A stretch of 64,000 nucleotides of DNA from Nocardioides sp. NBC_00368 (GCF_036090055.1 NZ_CP107970.1:5105001-5169000), one strand, 5' to 3'. Shown: positions 30,852 through 39,620, counted from the first letter of the stretch. Translations and numbers: made by a program. Notes: generated from the letters alone by a model not told the origin.

Positions 30852-32102
30852 CTAGTCGTTGATCATGCCCGCGCCGACGGTGACGCCGGTCGCCTCGTCG
30901 ATGAGGATGAAGGAGCCGGTGGTGCGGTTCTTCGAGTAGGGGTCGCACAGCAGCGGCTTGGTGGTGCGCAGCTGGACGCGGCCGATCTCGTTGAGGCCGA
31001 GCTCCTTGGTCTCCAGGTCACGGTGGAGCGAGTTGACGTCCAGGCGGTACTGGATGTCCTTGACCAGCGCTCGAGCCGAGTTGGAGGTGTGCTTGATGGC
31101 CAGCTTCTGCCGTGGGCGCAGCGGAGCGGTGGTCATCCAGCAGATCATCGCGTCGATGTCCTGGCTCGGCTCGGGGGCGTTCTTGACCCGCGAGATCATG
31201 TCGCCACGGCTCACGTCGACGTCGTCCTCGAGGCGGACCGTCACCGACATCGGCGGGAACGCCTCGGGGATCTCCTTGTCGAACAGGTCGATCCCGGCGA
31301 TCTTGCTGGTCATCCCGGAGGGCAGGACCATGACCTCGTCACCCGGCTTGAGCACGCCGCCGGCCACCTGGCCCGCATAGCCGCGGTAGTCGTGGTGGTC
31401 GTCCGACTTCGGCCGGATGACGTACTGCACCGGGAGGCGCACGTCGACCAGGTCGCGGTCGGAGGCGACGTGGACGTGCTCGAGGTGGTGGATCAGCGTC
31501 GGGCCGGAGTACCAGTCCATGCTGGTGGACCGGGTCACCACGTTGTCGCCCTGGAGCGCCGAGATCGGGATGACCTCGAGGTCCGGGATGTTGAGCTTGG
31601 TCGCGAACGCGGTGAACTCGGCGGAGATCTTCTTGTAGACCTCCTCGGAGTAGTCGACGAGGTCCATCTTGTTGATGCACAGCACCAGGTGCGGCACGCG
31701 CAGCAGGGACAGGAGCACCGCGTGGCGGCGCGACTGCTCGGTGAGGCCGTGACGAGCGTCGACCAGGACGAGCCCGAGGTCAGCCGTCGAAGCACCGGTG
31801 ACCATGTTGCGCGTGTACTGCACGTGGCCGGGCGTGTCGGCGATGATGAACTTGCGGTTGGGCGTCGCGAAGTAGCGGTAGGCCACGTCGATGGTGATGC
31901 CCTGCTCGCGCTCGGAGCGCAGACCGTCGGTCAGCAGCGAGAGGTCCACGTAGCCGTGGCCCTTGTCCTGCGAGGTCTTCTCGACCGACTCCAGCTGGTC
32001 GGTGAAGATCGACTTCGAGTCGAACAGCAGCCGCCCGATGAGGGTGGACTTGCCGTCGTCGACCGAGCCGGCGGTGGCGAACCGCAGGAGGTCCATGGCC
32101 AT
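30852..32102 (-). CDS. cysN: Sulfate adenylyltransferase GTPase subunit CysN
   Basis: 416 residues. EF-Tu-like GTPase motifs: GSVDDGKSTLIGRLL (P-loop, residues 12-26), DTPGHVQYTRNM and NKMDLVDY. The GTPase drives the unfavourable synthesis of adenylyl sulfate by CysD. There is no fused CysC domain, which is a separate gene here. The ATG at 32102 overlaps the cysD stop by one base (TGATG), so the subunits are translationally coupled. Confidence 0.96.
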   Translation of the reverse strand: MAMDLLRFATAGSVDDGKSTLIGRLLFDSKSIFTDQLESVEKTSQDKGHGYVDLSLLTDGLRSEREQGITIDVAYRYFATPNRKFIIADTPGHVQYTRNMVTGASTADLGLVLVDARHGLTEQSRRHAVLLSLLRVPHLVLCINKMDLVDYSEEVYKKISAEFTAFATKLNIPDLEVIPISALQGDNVVTRSTSMDWYSGPTLIHHLEHVHVASDRDLVDVRLPVQYVIRPKSDDHHDYRGYAGQVAGGVLKPGDEVMVLPSGMTSKIAGIDLFDKEIPEAFPPMSVTVRLEDDVDVSRGDMISRVKNAPEPSQDIDAMICWMTTAPLRPRQKLAIKHTSNSARALVKDIQYRLDVNSLHRDLETKELGLNEIGRVQLRTTKPLLCDPYSKNRTTGSFILIDEATGVTVGAGMIND

Positions 32103-33016
32103 CAGAAGTAACCTTCCTTCTTGCGGTCCTCCATGGCGGCCTCGGAGAACCGGTCGTCACCGCGGGTCGCGCCGCGCTCGGTGACCCGGGCGGCGGCGAC
32201 CTCCTCGATGATCTCGGGGATGGTGGCGGCGGTCGACTCGACGCAGCCGGTCAGGGTCATGTCGCCGCAGGTGCGGTAGCGAACGGTGCGCTCGGTGACG
32301 ACCTCGCCCTCGCGCAGCGGGTTGAGCGGGGTCTCGGTGAGCAGCATGCCGTCGCGCTCGAAGACCCGGCGCTGGTGGGCGAAGTAGACCGACGGGATCT
32401 CGATGCCCTCGCGGCCGATGTAGTCCCAGATGTCCAGCTCGGTCCAGTTGGAGATCGGGAAGACCCGCATGTGCTCGCCCTCGTGGAGGCGGCCGTTGTA
32501 GAGCGACCAGAGCTCGGGGCGCTGGTTCTTCGGGTCCCACTGGCCGAACTCGTCGCGGTGGGAGTAGACGCGCTCCTTGGCGCGGGCCTTCTCCTCGTCG
32601 CGACGACCGCCACCGAAGGCGGCGGTGAAGCCGTTCTCCTCGATCGCGTTCAGCAGGGTGGGCGTCTGGAGGCGGTTGCGCGAGGTCTTGCCGTCGTCGA
32701 CGACGATGCCGCGCGCGATGGCGTCATCGATGCTCGCGATCACCAGGCGTACGCCCAGGCGGCTGACCCAGCGGTCACGGGTCTCGGCGACCTCGGGGAA
32801 GTCGAGGCCGTTGTCGATCTGGAGGACCGGGAACGGGATCTTGGCAGGGAAGAAAGCCTTCTCCGCAAGTCGCAGCATCACGATGCTGTCCTTGCCGCCC
32901 GAGAACATCAGGACAGGCTTCTCGAACTCTGCCGCGGCCTCGCGGAAGATGTGGATCGACTCGGCTTCCAGCTGGTCGAGCTGGCTGAGCCGGTAGTCGG
33001 CGTGTGTTGCAGTCAT
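32102..33016 (-). CDS. cysD: Sulfate adenylyltransferase catalytic subunit CysD
   Basis: 304 residues, normal length. The PP-loop SGGKDSIVMLRLA, FGGGRRDEEKARAKER and the C-terminal RYRTCGDMTLTGCVES are diagnostic. It forms adenylyl sulfate from ATP and sulfate with CysN. First gene of cysD-cysN-(cysC). The 170 bases upstream hold no evident SAM-type riboswitch or Cys leader peptide of the kind seen at 24733. GGAGAGGTCC lies about 20 bases before the ATG. Confidence 0.96.
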   Translation of the reverse strand: MTATHADYRLSQLDQLEAESIHIFREAAAEFEKPVLMFSGGKDSIVMLRLAEKAFFPAKIPFPVLQIDNGLDFPEVAETRDRWVSRLGVRLVIASIDDAIARGIVVDDGKTSRNRLQTPTLLNAIEENGFTAAFGGGRRDEEKARAKERVYSHRDEFGQWDPKNQRPELWSLYNGRLHEGEHMRVFPISNWTELDIWDYIGREGIEIPSVYFAHQRRVFERDGMLLTETPLNPLREGEVVTERTVRYRTCGDMTLTGCVESTAATIPEIIEEVAAARVTERGATRGDDRFSEAAMEDRKKEGYF

Positions 33017-33185
33017 TACGGAACCAGAGGACCTCTCCGTCAGGTTGAGGCGCCCATGCTAGTGGCGGCTTCCACGGCACGGCGAAATGTCCCATCCCCG
33101 CGTGGGCTGGACTCCGAGTGTACGCAGGAGCGGGGCCCACCTCGGTAGCCGCACCCGCACGGTGAGATGTGGCCGGCGAGATGCC

Positions 33186-34037
33186 TCAGCGCCGTGGCGC
33201 CACCACGACCCGGTCCCCGGCCAGGAGGAAGGCGATCCGGCCGATGTCGTCGACCGGCGGCTGAGCCTGCCCGAGGCGCAGGAACAGATCGCGTACGCCG
33301 CCGGGCTCGACGTCCTCGTCGGGCCGCAGCCCCAGCGCCTGCCGGATCGTCTCGGCATGGATGCGCCGGCCGCCGAGGCGGTCCCAGCGCTCCGCGACGA
33401 GCGCCGGCTGCGCGCCGAAGGTGACCAGCTCGGTGCGGGTGGCAGGGATCTCGCGGGCGCGGGCGAGGTCGAGGTCCGCGAGCTGCTGGGTGGCAGCCTC
33501 CGGCGTCGTCGGCCGCAGGATGTGCGTCGACGGATGCTCGTACGTCGGCCAGAACCACTTTCCTGAGGCCCGTCGCAGCGCGAACTTCCCCCGGTGACCG
33601 CCGAGGGAGAACCGTGGCCGGGCCCGCTGGTCGAGCCACGAGGTGGGCTGGTTGCGCAGCGCCGCGAGCCGGGTCGCGATCTCGGGCAGCGGCGCCTCGA
33701 CGGGATGCGGCGCCCGGCGCCAGGGCAGGTCGGGGTCGGCCGAGAGCGAGACCGCCCCGGCGAGGTCATCACCGTAGGAGGCGAGCAGCGTCATCGGCTC
33801 GGTGTCCGGCAGCCCTCGTTCGCGCGCCCATCGGCGGCGTACTTCCTCGCGGGCGGGGAGCAGGTTGTCGAGCCAGGCGCGGGCGGCTCCCGGGGAGAGG
33901 GCCGGGCCGGTGCGGGGGAGGGAGAGCGAGATCGGCGTGGGGCCGGCGGTCTCCGCGTAGGTGAAGTCGACCTGGTCGCCGACCTGGCGGAAGGTGCCCA
34001 TCCGGCGGCGGCCGGCGAAGGCGTACAGCTCACGCAT
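33186..34037 (-). CDS. HipA-like protein lacking the catalytic C-terminus
   Basis: 283 residues, against about 400-440 in HipA kinases. Residues about 1-100 are the HipA N-terminal subdomain (LPRTGPALSPGAARAWLDNL, YGDDLAGAVSL); then come the Gly-rich loop FSLGGHRGKFALRR and STHILRP, and the LVAERWDR strand. The frame stops at LLAGDRVVVAPRR, before the catalytic Asp loop (NTDxHxKN in HipA) and the metal-binding Asp, and I find no continuation in the other minus-strand frames. It should therefore be inactive as a Ser/Thr kinase, or be a pseudogene. The start overlaps hipB as TGATG. Confidence 0.8.
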   Translation of the reverse strand: MRELYAFAGRRRMGTFRQVGDQVDFTYAETAGPTPISLSLPRTGPALSPGAARAWLDNLLPAREEVRRRWARERGLPDTEPMTLLASYGDDLAGAVSLSADPDLPWRRAPHPVEAPLPEIATRLAALRNQPTSWLDQRARPRFSLGGHRGKFALRRASGKWFWPTYEHPSTHILRPTTPEAATQQLADLDLARAREIPATRTELVTFGAQPALVAERWDRLGGRRIHAETIRQALGLRPDEDVEPGGVRDLFLRLGQAQPPVDDIGRIAFLLAGDRVVVAPRR

Positions 34038-34324
34038 CACAGGTGGTGGGCCAGGACGGCGTCGAGGTCGACGTCCTCCAGCGGCGGGGCGATCGGGGAG
34101 AGCTGCGTGGGCGCGAGGTAGACGTCGAGGACCTCCAGCAGCGCGAGAGCCTTCCCGAGCTCGGCGCGCGGGTGGCCGGACTCGACGTCGACGACGAACC
34201 GCCGGCCCACGCCGGCGCGGTGCGCCAGGTCGCCCTGGGTGAGGCCGGCACGGCGTCGGGCCGCGCGCACGGCCGACCCGAAGGCGGCCGGTGAGGTCAG
34301 GTACGGCGACGGCACGATGAACAC
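34037..34324 (-). CDS. HipB-like XRE antitoxin/repressor
   Basis: 95 residues from a GTG at 34324; a second GTG at 34315, seven bases after a TAGAGT box, is an alternative leaderless start. XRE HTH: GSAVRAARRRAGLTQGDLAH, AGVGRRFVVDVESGHP. Coupled to the HipA-like gene by TGATG. A 24-bp perfect palindrome lies directly upstream and is the expected HipB operator. HipB proteins repress their own operon and neutralise HipA. Confidence 0.88.
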   Translation of the reverse strand: MFIVPSPYLTSPAAFGSAVRAARRRAGLTQGDLAHRAGVGRRFVVDVESGHPRAELGKALALLEVLDVYLAPTQLSPIAPPLEDVDLDAVLAHHL

Positions 34325-34330
34325 TCTACG

Positions 34331-34354
34331 TGATGTTCCCGTACGGGAACATCA
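34331..34354. promoter_or_regulatory. 24-bp perfect palindrome, probable HipB operator
   Basis: Half-site TGATGTTCCCGT followed by its exact complement. It lies seven bases upstream of the hipB start and about 40 bases upstream of the divergent ugd promoter box, so it may influence both. Confidence 0.85.
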
Positions 34355-34392
34355 ACGGCAGAAGTCGCTGGGAGGTCGTCCGATCCGCTGCT

Positions 34393-34404
34393 TACAGTCC
34401 GAGC
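34393..34404 (+). promoter_or_regulatory. Leaderless-type promoter of ugd
   Basis: TACAGT at 34393-34398, six bases, then ATG at 34405. Confidence 0.5.
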
Positions 34405-35571
34405 ATGAAGATCACCGTTGTCGGCGTGGGCTACGTCGGGATGTCGCTCGCCGTCCTGCTCGCGCAGAAGCACCAGGTCGTCGTCCTGGACATCTCCCAG
34501 GAGCGGGTCGACCTGGTCAACGCGGCCCGGACGCCGATCGAGGACGCCGAGATCACCAGCTTCCTGGCCACCAAGGAGCTCGACCTGCGCGCGACCCTCG
34601 ACAAGGAGGACGCCTACGCGGACGCCGCGTACGTCATCGTGGCCACCCCGACGAACTACGACGAGGCCACGAACTACTTCGACACCTCCACCGTCGACGG
34701 CGTGATCGCGGACGCGGTCACCTACGCGCCCGAGGCGGCTATCGTGGTGAAGTCGACCATCCCGGTCGGCTACGTCGCGGCCAAGCGTGAGCAGCACCCT
34801 GAGGCGATGCTCTTCTTCAGCCCCGAGTTCCTCCGCGAGGGCAAGGCGCTCCACGACAACCTGCACCCCTCCCGCATCGTCGTCGGCGACGACTCCGCGG
34901 CCGCGAAGGGCTTCGCCGAGCTGCTGCTCGAGGGCTCCCTCGAGCCCGACGTACCGGTGCTGATGACCGGTGCCACCGAGGCCGAGGCGATCAAGCTGTT
35001 CGCCAACACCTACCTGGCGCTGCGGGTCGCCTACTTCAACGAGCTCGACACGTACGCCGCCACCCACGGTCTCAACACGACCCAGATCATCGAGGGCGTC
35101 GGCCTGGACCCGCGGATCGGCTCCCACTACAACAACCCGAGCTTCGGCTACGGCGGCTACTGCCTGCCGAAGGACACCAAGCAGCTGCAGGCCAACTACC
35201 AGGACGTCCCGCAGAACCTGATCTCGGCGATCGTCGAGGCCAACACCACGCGCAAGGACTTCGTCGCGACCGACATCCTGCGGCGTGAGCCGAAGGTCGT
35301 CGGCGTCTACCGGCTGATCATGAAGTCCGGCTCGGACAACTTCCGCGAGTCCTCGATCCAGGGTGTGATGAAGCGGATCAAGGCCAAGGGCGTCGAGGTC
35401 GTCATCTACGAGCCCGAGCTCGACGAGCCGGAGTTCTTCCACTCCGAGATCATCAAGGACCTCGACGAGTTCAAGCAGCGGGCCGACGTGATCATCGCCA
35501 ACCGGCGCACCGAGGTGCTCGCCGACGTCGCCGACAAGGTCTACACACGCGACATCTACGGGCGCGACTGA
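34405..35571 (+). CDS. ugd: UDP-glucose 6-dehydrogenase
   Basis: 388 residues, the short single-chain form like E. coli Ugd. NAD-binding GVGYVGMSLAVLLAQ (residues 7-21), the STIPVGY segment, FFSPEFLREGKAL, and the catalytic Cys in GGYCLPKDTKQL are all present. It oxidises UDP-glucose twice to UDP-glucuronate for cell-surface polysaccharide. The ATG at 34405 is the start of the Rossmann strand and lies six bases from a promoter box. GDP-mannose dehydrogenase is a less likely alternative. Confidence 0.93.
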   Translation: MKITVVGVGYVGMSLAVLLAQKHQVVVLDISQERVDLVNAARTPIEDAEITSFLATKELDLRATLDKEDAYADAAYVIVATPTNYDEATNYFDTSTVDGVIADAVTYAPEAAIVVKSTIPVGYVAAKREQHPEAMLFFSPEFLREGKALHDNLHPSRIVVGDDSAAAKGFAELLLEGSLEPDVPVLMTGATEAEAIKLFANTYLALRVAYFNELDTYAATHGLNTTQIIEGVGLDPRIGSHYNNPSFGYGGYCLPKDTKQLQANYQDVPQNLISAIVEANTTRKDFVATDILRREPKVVGVYRLIMKSGSDNFRESSIQGVMKRIKAKGVEVVIYEPELDEPEFFHSEIIKDLDEFKQRADVIIANRRTEVLADVADKVYTRDIYGRD

Positions 35572-35712
35572 GCCGCTCCGGCGGGGGAGAACTGCTCCCG
35601 TGGGCGACCTGCGGGTAACGGACCGGTGAACATCGGCTCGCAATGAACCGTGCGCGAATGCGTACAGTTATGGTCGCGTCTTCTGTTCAGTGTCTAGGAA
35701 TGAGGCAACATC

Positions 35713-36084
35713 ATGGCTGGTGACTCCGAGACCCGCCCCTGGGGTTCGTGGCATGTCATCGACATCGGTCCGGGTTACAAGGTGAAGCGGATCGAGGTGC
35801 TGCCCAACAGCCGCCTCTCCTATCAGACCCACACCCACCGCTCCGAGCACTGGGTGGTCATCTACGGCAAGGCGACCTGCATCATCGACGGCGTGACCAC
35901 CATCGCCGGCCCTGGTGAGTCCGTCGACGTGGCCGTCGGCCAGGCCCACCGGATCTGCAACGAGACCGACGAGCCGCTCTCGATCATCGAGGTCCAGCGC
36001 GGTGGCTACACCGGCGAGGACGACATCGTCCGGCTCGAGGACGACTTCGGCCGGGCCGAGGCCGAGAAGACCGCGACGGCCTGA
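35713..36084 (+). CDS. Cupin, phosphomannose isomerase type II-like
   Basis: 123 residues. The cupin reads RPWGSWHVIDIGPGYKVKRI ... SYQTHTHRSEHWVVIYGKA, matching the isolated isomerase domain of ManC-type mannose-6-phosphate isomerases, with metal ligands Q/H/H/E in the QTHTHRSEHW region. It would interconvert mannose-6-phosphate and fructose-6-phosphate or act on a related sugar. Positioned between ugd and the rml genes, supporting a nucleotide-sugar role. AGGAATGAGG precedes the ATG; TACAGT near 35671 could be its -10 box. Confidence 0.85.
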   Translation: MAGDSETRPWGSWHVIDIGPGYKVKRIEVLPNSRLSYQTHTHRSEHWVVIYGKATCIIDGVTTIAGPGESVDVAVGQAHRICNETDEPLSIIEVQRGGYTGEDDIVRLEDDFGRAEAEKTATA

Positions 36085-36091
36085 GACCACG

Positions 36092-36134
36092 AAAGACGTA
36101 CGCGGCGGGGCAGTGCCCCGCCGCGTACGTCTTT
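36092..36134. terminator. 20-bp hairpin terminator
   Basis: Arms 36092-36111 and 36115-36134 are perfectly complementary with a three-base loop AGT; the right arm ends in TCTTTA. It separates the cupin (+) and rmlA (-). Confidence 0.9.
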
Positions 36135-36148
36135 ATCTGAGGCGGAGG

Positions 36149-37021
36149 TCAGGCCAGCAGACCGAGCAGGTACTTCCCGTAGCCGCTCTTCAGCAGCGGC
36201 TGGGCGAGCTCGGAGAGCTCCTCGTCGGAGAGCCAGCCCTGACGCCAGGCGACCTCCTCGGGGGCGCCGATCTTGGTGCCCTGGCGGTGCTCGATGGCGC
36301 GGATGAAGTTGGCGGCCTCGTTGAGGTCCTCGAGGGTGCCGGTGTCGAGCCACGCGGTGCCGCGGGGCAGCACCTCGACGGAGAGGGTGCCGGCCTCCAG
36401 GTAGATCCGGTTGAGGTCGGTGATCTCGAGCTCGCCGCGCGCGGACGGGCGCAGGTTGCGAGCGTGCTCGACGACCGAGCTGTCGTAGAAGTAGAGGCCG
36501 GGGACGGCGTACGGGCTCTTCGGCTTCTCGGGCTTCTCCTCCAAGGAGACGGCCTTGCGATTCTCGTCGAACTCGACGACGCCGTAGGCGCGCGGGTCGG
36601 CGACGCGGTAGCCGAAGACGGCGCCGCCGTGAATCGTCTTGAAGCGGGCCAGCTGCGTGCCGAGGCCGGGGCCGTAGAAGATGTTGTCGCCCAGGACCAG
36701 GCCGACGCCGTCCTCGGACTCGTCGAGGAAGCCGACGTCGGCGCCGATCGTGAAGGCCTGGGCGAGGCCGTCGGGGGAGGGCTGCTCGGCGTAGCTGATG
36801 TTGACGCCGAGGTGGCTGCCGTCACCCAGGAGCCGGTGGAAGCCGGAGGCTTCGTGGGGCGTGGTGATCACCAGGATGTCCCGGATCCCGGCCAGCATCA
36901 GCGTGGTCAGCGGGTAGTAGATCATCGGCTTGTCGTAGATCGGCATCAGCTGCTTGCTGATCGCGAGAGTGATCGGGTGCAGACGTGAGCCGGTGCCTCC
37001 GGCAAGGATGATGCCCTTCAT
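36149..37021 (-). CDS. rmlA: Glucose-1-phosphate thymidylyltransferase RmlA
   Basis: 290 residues. Nucleotide-binding GGTGSRLHPITLAISKQLMP at the start (signature GxGxRLxPxT...K), YAEQPSPDGLAQAF, and GDNIFYG. Forms dTDP-glucose, the first step to dTDP-rhamnose. Divergent from rmlB, with about 95 bases between. A TAGGAT box lies nine bases before its ATG. The enzyme is cytoplasmic and usually feedback-inhibited by dTDP-rhamnose. Confidence 0.95.
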   Translation of the reverse strand: MKGIILAGGTGSRLHPITLAISKQLMPIYDKPMIYYPLTTLMLAGIRDILVITTPHEASGFHRLLGDGSHLGVNISYAEQPSPDGLAQAFTIGADVGFLDESEDGVGLVLGDNIFYGPGLGTQLARFKTIHGGAVFGYRVADPRAYGVVEFDENRKAVSLEEKPEKPKSPYAVPGLYFYDSSVVEHARNLRPSARGELEITDLNRIYLEAGTLSVEVLPRGTAWLDTGTLEDLNEAANFIRAIEHRQGTKIGAPEEVAWRQGWLSDEELSELAQPLLKSGYGKYLLGLLA

Positions 37022-37103
37022 GATCAGTTGATCCTACGGATGTTCACCCCACGTTCTAGGGAACCCACCGGGGCGAGGCGACCACCGGGTGGTTAATTCT
37101 GCC

Positions 37104-37115
37104 TACGATGAGCCG
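37104..37115 (+). promoter_or_regulatory. Leaderless-type promoter of rmlB
   Basis: TACGAT at 37104-37109, six bases, then GTG at 37116. Confidence 0.5.
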
Positions 37116-38114
37116 GTGAGACGGATTCTTGTGACAGGCGGGGCCGGGTTCATCGGCTCCAACTTCGTGCACCACCTCGTGGCCAACACCGATGCGTACG
37201 TGACGGTGCTCGACAAGCTGACCTATGCCTCCTCGGAGGCATCGCTCGCCGGGCTCCCGGAGGACCGGGTTCGCCTTGTGGTCGGCGACATCGCGGACGC
37301 CGCGGTGGTCGAGCCGCTGGTCGCGGAGTCGGACGCCGTGGTGCACTACGCGGCCGAGTCGCACAACGACAACTCGCTCTCCGACCCGGCGCCGTTCGTC
37401 CAGACCAACATCGTCGGCACCTTCGTCCTGCTCGAGGCGGTCCGTCGTCACGAGGTGCGGTTCCACCACGTCTCCACCGACGAGGTCTACGGCGACCTCG
37501 ACCTCGACGACCCCAAGCGGTTCACCGAGGACACCCCCTACCAGCCGTCCTCGCCCTATTCGGCCACCAAGGCCGGCTCCGACCACCTCGTCCGCGCCTG
37601 GGTGCGCTCCTTCGGCGTGCGCGCGACGATCTCCAACTGCTCCAACAACTACGGCCCCTGGCAGCACGTCGAGAAGTTCATCCCGCGCCAGATCACCGAG
37701 GTGATCGAGGGGCGCCGGCCGCGCGTCTACGGCGACGGGCTCAACGTCCGCGACTGGATCCACACCGACGACCACTCCTCGGCCGTCTGGACGATCCTGG
37801 AGAAGGGCCGGATCGGGCAGACCTACCTGATCGGCGCCGACGGCGAGAAGTCCAACGTCGATGTGGTCCGTGCGATCCTGCGCCACTTCGGCAAGCCGGA
37901 GGACGACATCGAGTGGGTCACCGACCGCGCCGGACACGACCGCCGCTACGCCATCGAGTCCGGCAAGCTTCGCAGCGAGCTCGGCTGGGAGCCGAAGTAC
38001 CAGGACTTCGACAAGGGCCTGGCCGCGACGATCGCCTGGTACCAGGAGAACGAGGCCTGGTGGTCGCCGCTCAAGCACGAGACCGAAGCCAAGTACGCCG
38101 CGAAGGGGCAGTGA
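37116..38114 (+). CDS. rmlB: dTDP-glucose 4,6-dehydratase RmlB
   Basis: 332 residues from the GTG at 37116; an upstream GTG would add nine non-conserved residues over the promoter box. NAD-binding GGAGFIGSNF, HVSTDEVYGDL (catalytic Thr-Asp-Glu) and YSATKAGSDHLVRAW (Tyr-x-x-x-Lys). NYGPWQHVEKFIPR is also typical. Second step of dTDP-rhamnose synthesis. rmlCD follows immediately after the stop. Confidence 0.96.
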   Translation: MRRILVTGGAGFIGSNFVHHLVANTDAYVTVLDKLTYASSEASLAGLPEDRVRLVVGDIADAAVVEPLVAESDAVVHYAAESHNDNSLSDPAPFVQTNIVGTFVLLEAVRRHEVRFHHVSTDEVYGDLDLDDPKRFTEDTPYQPSSPYSATKAGSDHLVRAWVRSFGVRATISNCSNNYGPWQHVEKFIPRQITEVIEGRRPRVYGDGLNVRDWIHTDDHSSAVWTILEKGRIGQTYLIGADGEKSNVDVVRAILRHFGKPEDDIEWVTDRAGHDRRYAIESGKLRSELGWEPKYQDFDKGLAATIAWYQENEAWWSPLKHETEAKYAAKGQ

Positions 38115-39497
38115 ATGTCGGAGCTCGCCGTTGAGCGGACGCCGATTCCGGGTCTGCTGGTCGTCCGCCTGCCCGTGCACGGAGACGCCCGCGGCTGGTT
38201 CAAGGAGAACTGGCAGCGCGAGAAGATGATCGCGCTCGGGCTGCCCGACTTCGGGCCGGTGCAGAACAACATGTCCTTCAACGCCAGCCGCGGGGCGACC
38301 CGAGGCATCCACACCGAGCCGTGGGACAAGTTCGTCTCCGTGGCCTGCGGGCGGGTCTTCGCGGCCTGGGTCGACATGCGCGAGGGTTCGTCGTTCGGGA
38401 CGACGTTCTCGGTCGAGATCGGCCCGGAGACCGCCGTCTTCGTGCCGCGCGGAGTCGGCAACTCCTACCAGGCGCTGGAGGACCTCACGGTCTACTCCTA
38501 CCTGGTCAACGACCACTGGCGTCCCGGGTTCGCCTACCCGGCCCTCAACCTGGCCGACGAGACCGCCGCGATCGCCTGGCCGATCCCGCTGGACTCCGCC
38601 GAGATCTCCGAGAAGGACAAGGCCAACCCACGCCTGGCCGAGATCACCCCGATGAAGCCGAAGAAGACGTTGATCATCGGGTCCAACGGCCAGCTCGGCC
38701 GCGCGTTGACCGCCGTCTTCCCGGAGGCCGACGCGGTCGACCTCGACGAGCTCGACATCTCCGACGAGAAGGCGGTCGCGGCCTGGCCGTGGGCCGACTA
38801 CCAGCTCGTCCTCAACGCCGCGGCCTACACCGCCGTCGACGTCGCCGAGACTCCCGACGGCCGGCGCACCGCCTGGGCCGCCAATGCGACGGCGCCGGCG
38901 CTGCTCGCCCGGGTCGCGACCGAGCACCGGTTGACCCTGGTGCACTACTCGACCGAGTACGTCTTCGACGGCACCGCCGCCGAGCACACCGAGGACGAGC
39001 CCGTCTCGCCGCTCGGCGTCTACGCTCAGTCCAAGGCCGCCGGCGACATCGCCGTCGCCGGCACCCCGCGCCACTACATCCTGCGCACCTCCTGGGTCGT
39101 CGGCGACGGCAAGAACTTCGTACGCACCATGGCGACCCTCGCCGAGAAGGGTGTCTCGCCCACCGTGGTCGACGACCAGATCGGCCGGCTCACCTTCACC
39201 GACACGCTCGCCGCGGCCACCGCTCACCTGCTGCGGTCCGGGGCTGCGTACGGGGTCTACAACTGCACCAACGCCGGCGAGCCGTGCTCGTGGCGGGACA
39301 TCGCCGCCGAGGTGTTCTCGCTGTCCGGGCGTGACCGGGCCGACGTCGGCGCCACCTCGACCGAGGCCTACTTCGCCGGCAAGGACGGCGTCGCCCCGCG
39401 GCCGCTCAACTCGGTGATGTCCCTCGACAAGCTCACCGCCACCGGCTTCGAGCCCGAGGACCACCTCGACGCGCTGCGCCGCTACCTGAAGGCCTGA
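38115..39497 (+). CDS. rmlCD: Fused dTDP-4-dehydrorhamnose 3,5-epimerase/reductase (RmlC-RmlD)
   Basis: 460 residues. Residues about 1-185 are RmlC: GWFKENWQREKM, the catalytic His in RGIHTEPWDKF, and the Tyr in VYSYLVNDHW. Residues about 190-460 are RmlD: IIGSNGQLGRAL (NAD(P) site), HYSTEYVFDG, and YAQSKAAGD (Tyr-x-x-x-Lys). The fusion performs the last two steps to dTDP-L-rhamnose; a similar fusion is known in Corynebacterium glutamicum. The RmlC half has RGIHTE in place of the usual RGLHYQ. Directly downstream of rmlB. Ends at repeat locus 4. Confidence 0.95.
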   Translation: MSELAVERTPIPGLLVVRLPVHGDARGWFKENWQREKMIALGLPDFGPVQNNMSFNASRGATRGIHTEPWDKFVSVACGRVFAAWVDMREGSSFGTTFSVEIGPETAVFVPRGVGNSYQALEDLTVYSYLVNDHWRPGFAYPALNLADETAAIAWPIPLDSAEISEKDKANPRLAEITPMKPKKTLIIGSNGQLGRALTAVFPEADAVDLDELDISDEKAVAAWPWADYQLVLNAAAYTAVDVAETPDGRRTAWAANATAPALLARVATEHRLTLVHYSTEYVFDGTAAEHTEDEPVSPLGVYAQSKAAGDIAVAGTPRHYILRTSWVVGDGKNFVRTMATLAEKGVSPTVVDDQIGRLTFTDTLAAATAHLLRSGAAYGVYNCTNAGEPCSWRDIAAEVFSLSGRDRADVGATSTEAYFAGKDGVAPRPLNSVMSLDKLTATGFEPEDHLDALRRYLKA

Positions 39498-39498
39498 C

Positions 39499-39614
39499 CG
39501 CCGACTCGGCGCGTCTGTCCCAGAAAATGACGCCGAGTCGGCGCGTCTGTCCCAGGAAAGTGGGACAGACGCGCCGACTCGATGCTCTGTGGTGAGACAG
39601 ATGCGCCGACTCGA
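39499..39614. repeat. GAGTCGGCGCG-type repeat cluster, locus 4
   Basis: Four copies: two forward (CGCCGACTCGGCGCGTCTGT near 39499 and CGCCGAGTCGGCGCGTCTGT near 39531) and two inverse (ACAGACGCGCCGACTCGATG near 39565, and ACAGATGCGCCGACTCGACG near 39597). It lies between convergent rmlCD and the TSUP gene. The second forward and first inverse copies make a long perfect stem. Confidence 0.85.
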
Positions 39615-39620
39615 CGGGGG

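Noticed and set aside
33017..33180. SAM riboswitch or Cys leader upstream of cysD
   Set aside because: No paired core typical of SAM riboswitches and no short frame with Cys codons before the cysD start could be found.
33040..33186. Continuation of HipA after a simple frameshift
   Set aside because: The other two minus-strand frames downstream of 33186 give no NTDxHxKN-like catalytic loop, so a single indel would not restore a kinase.
37056..39464. 802-codon minus-strand open frame
   Set aside because: Antisense to rmlB and rmlCD, which have complete catalytic motifs; the frame has low-complexity Val/Gly/Asp composition.
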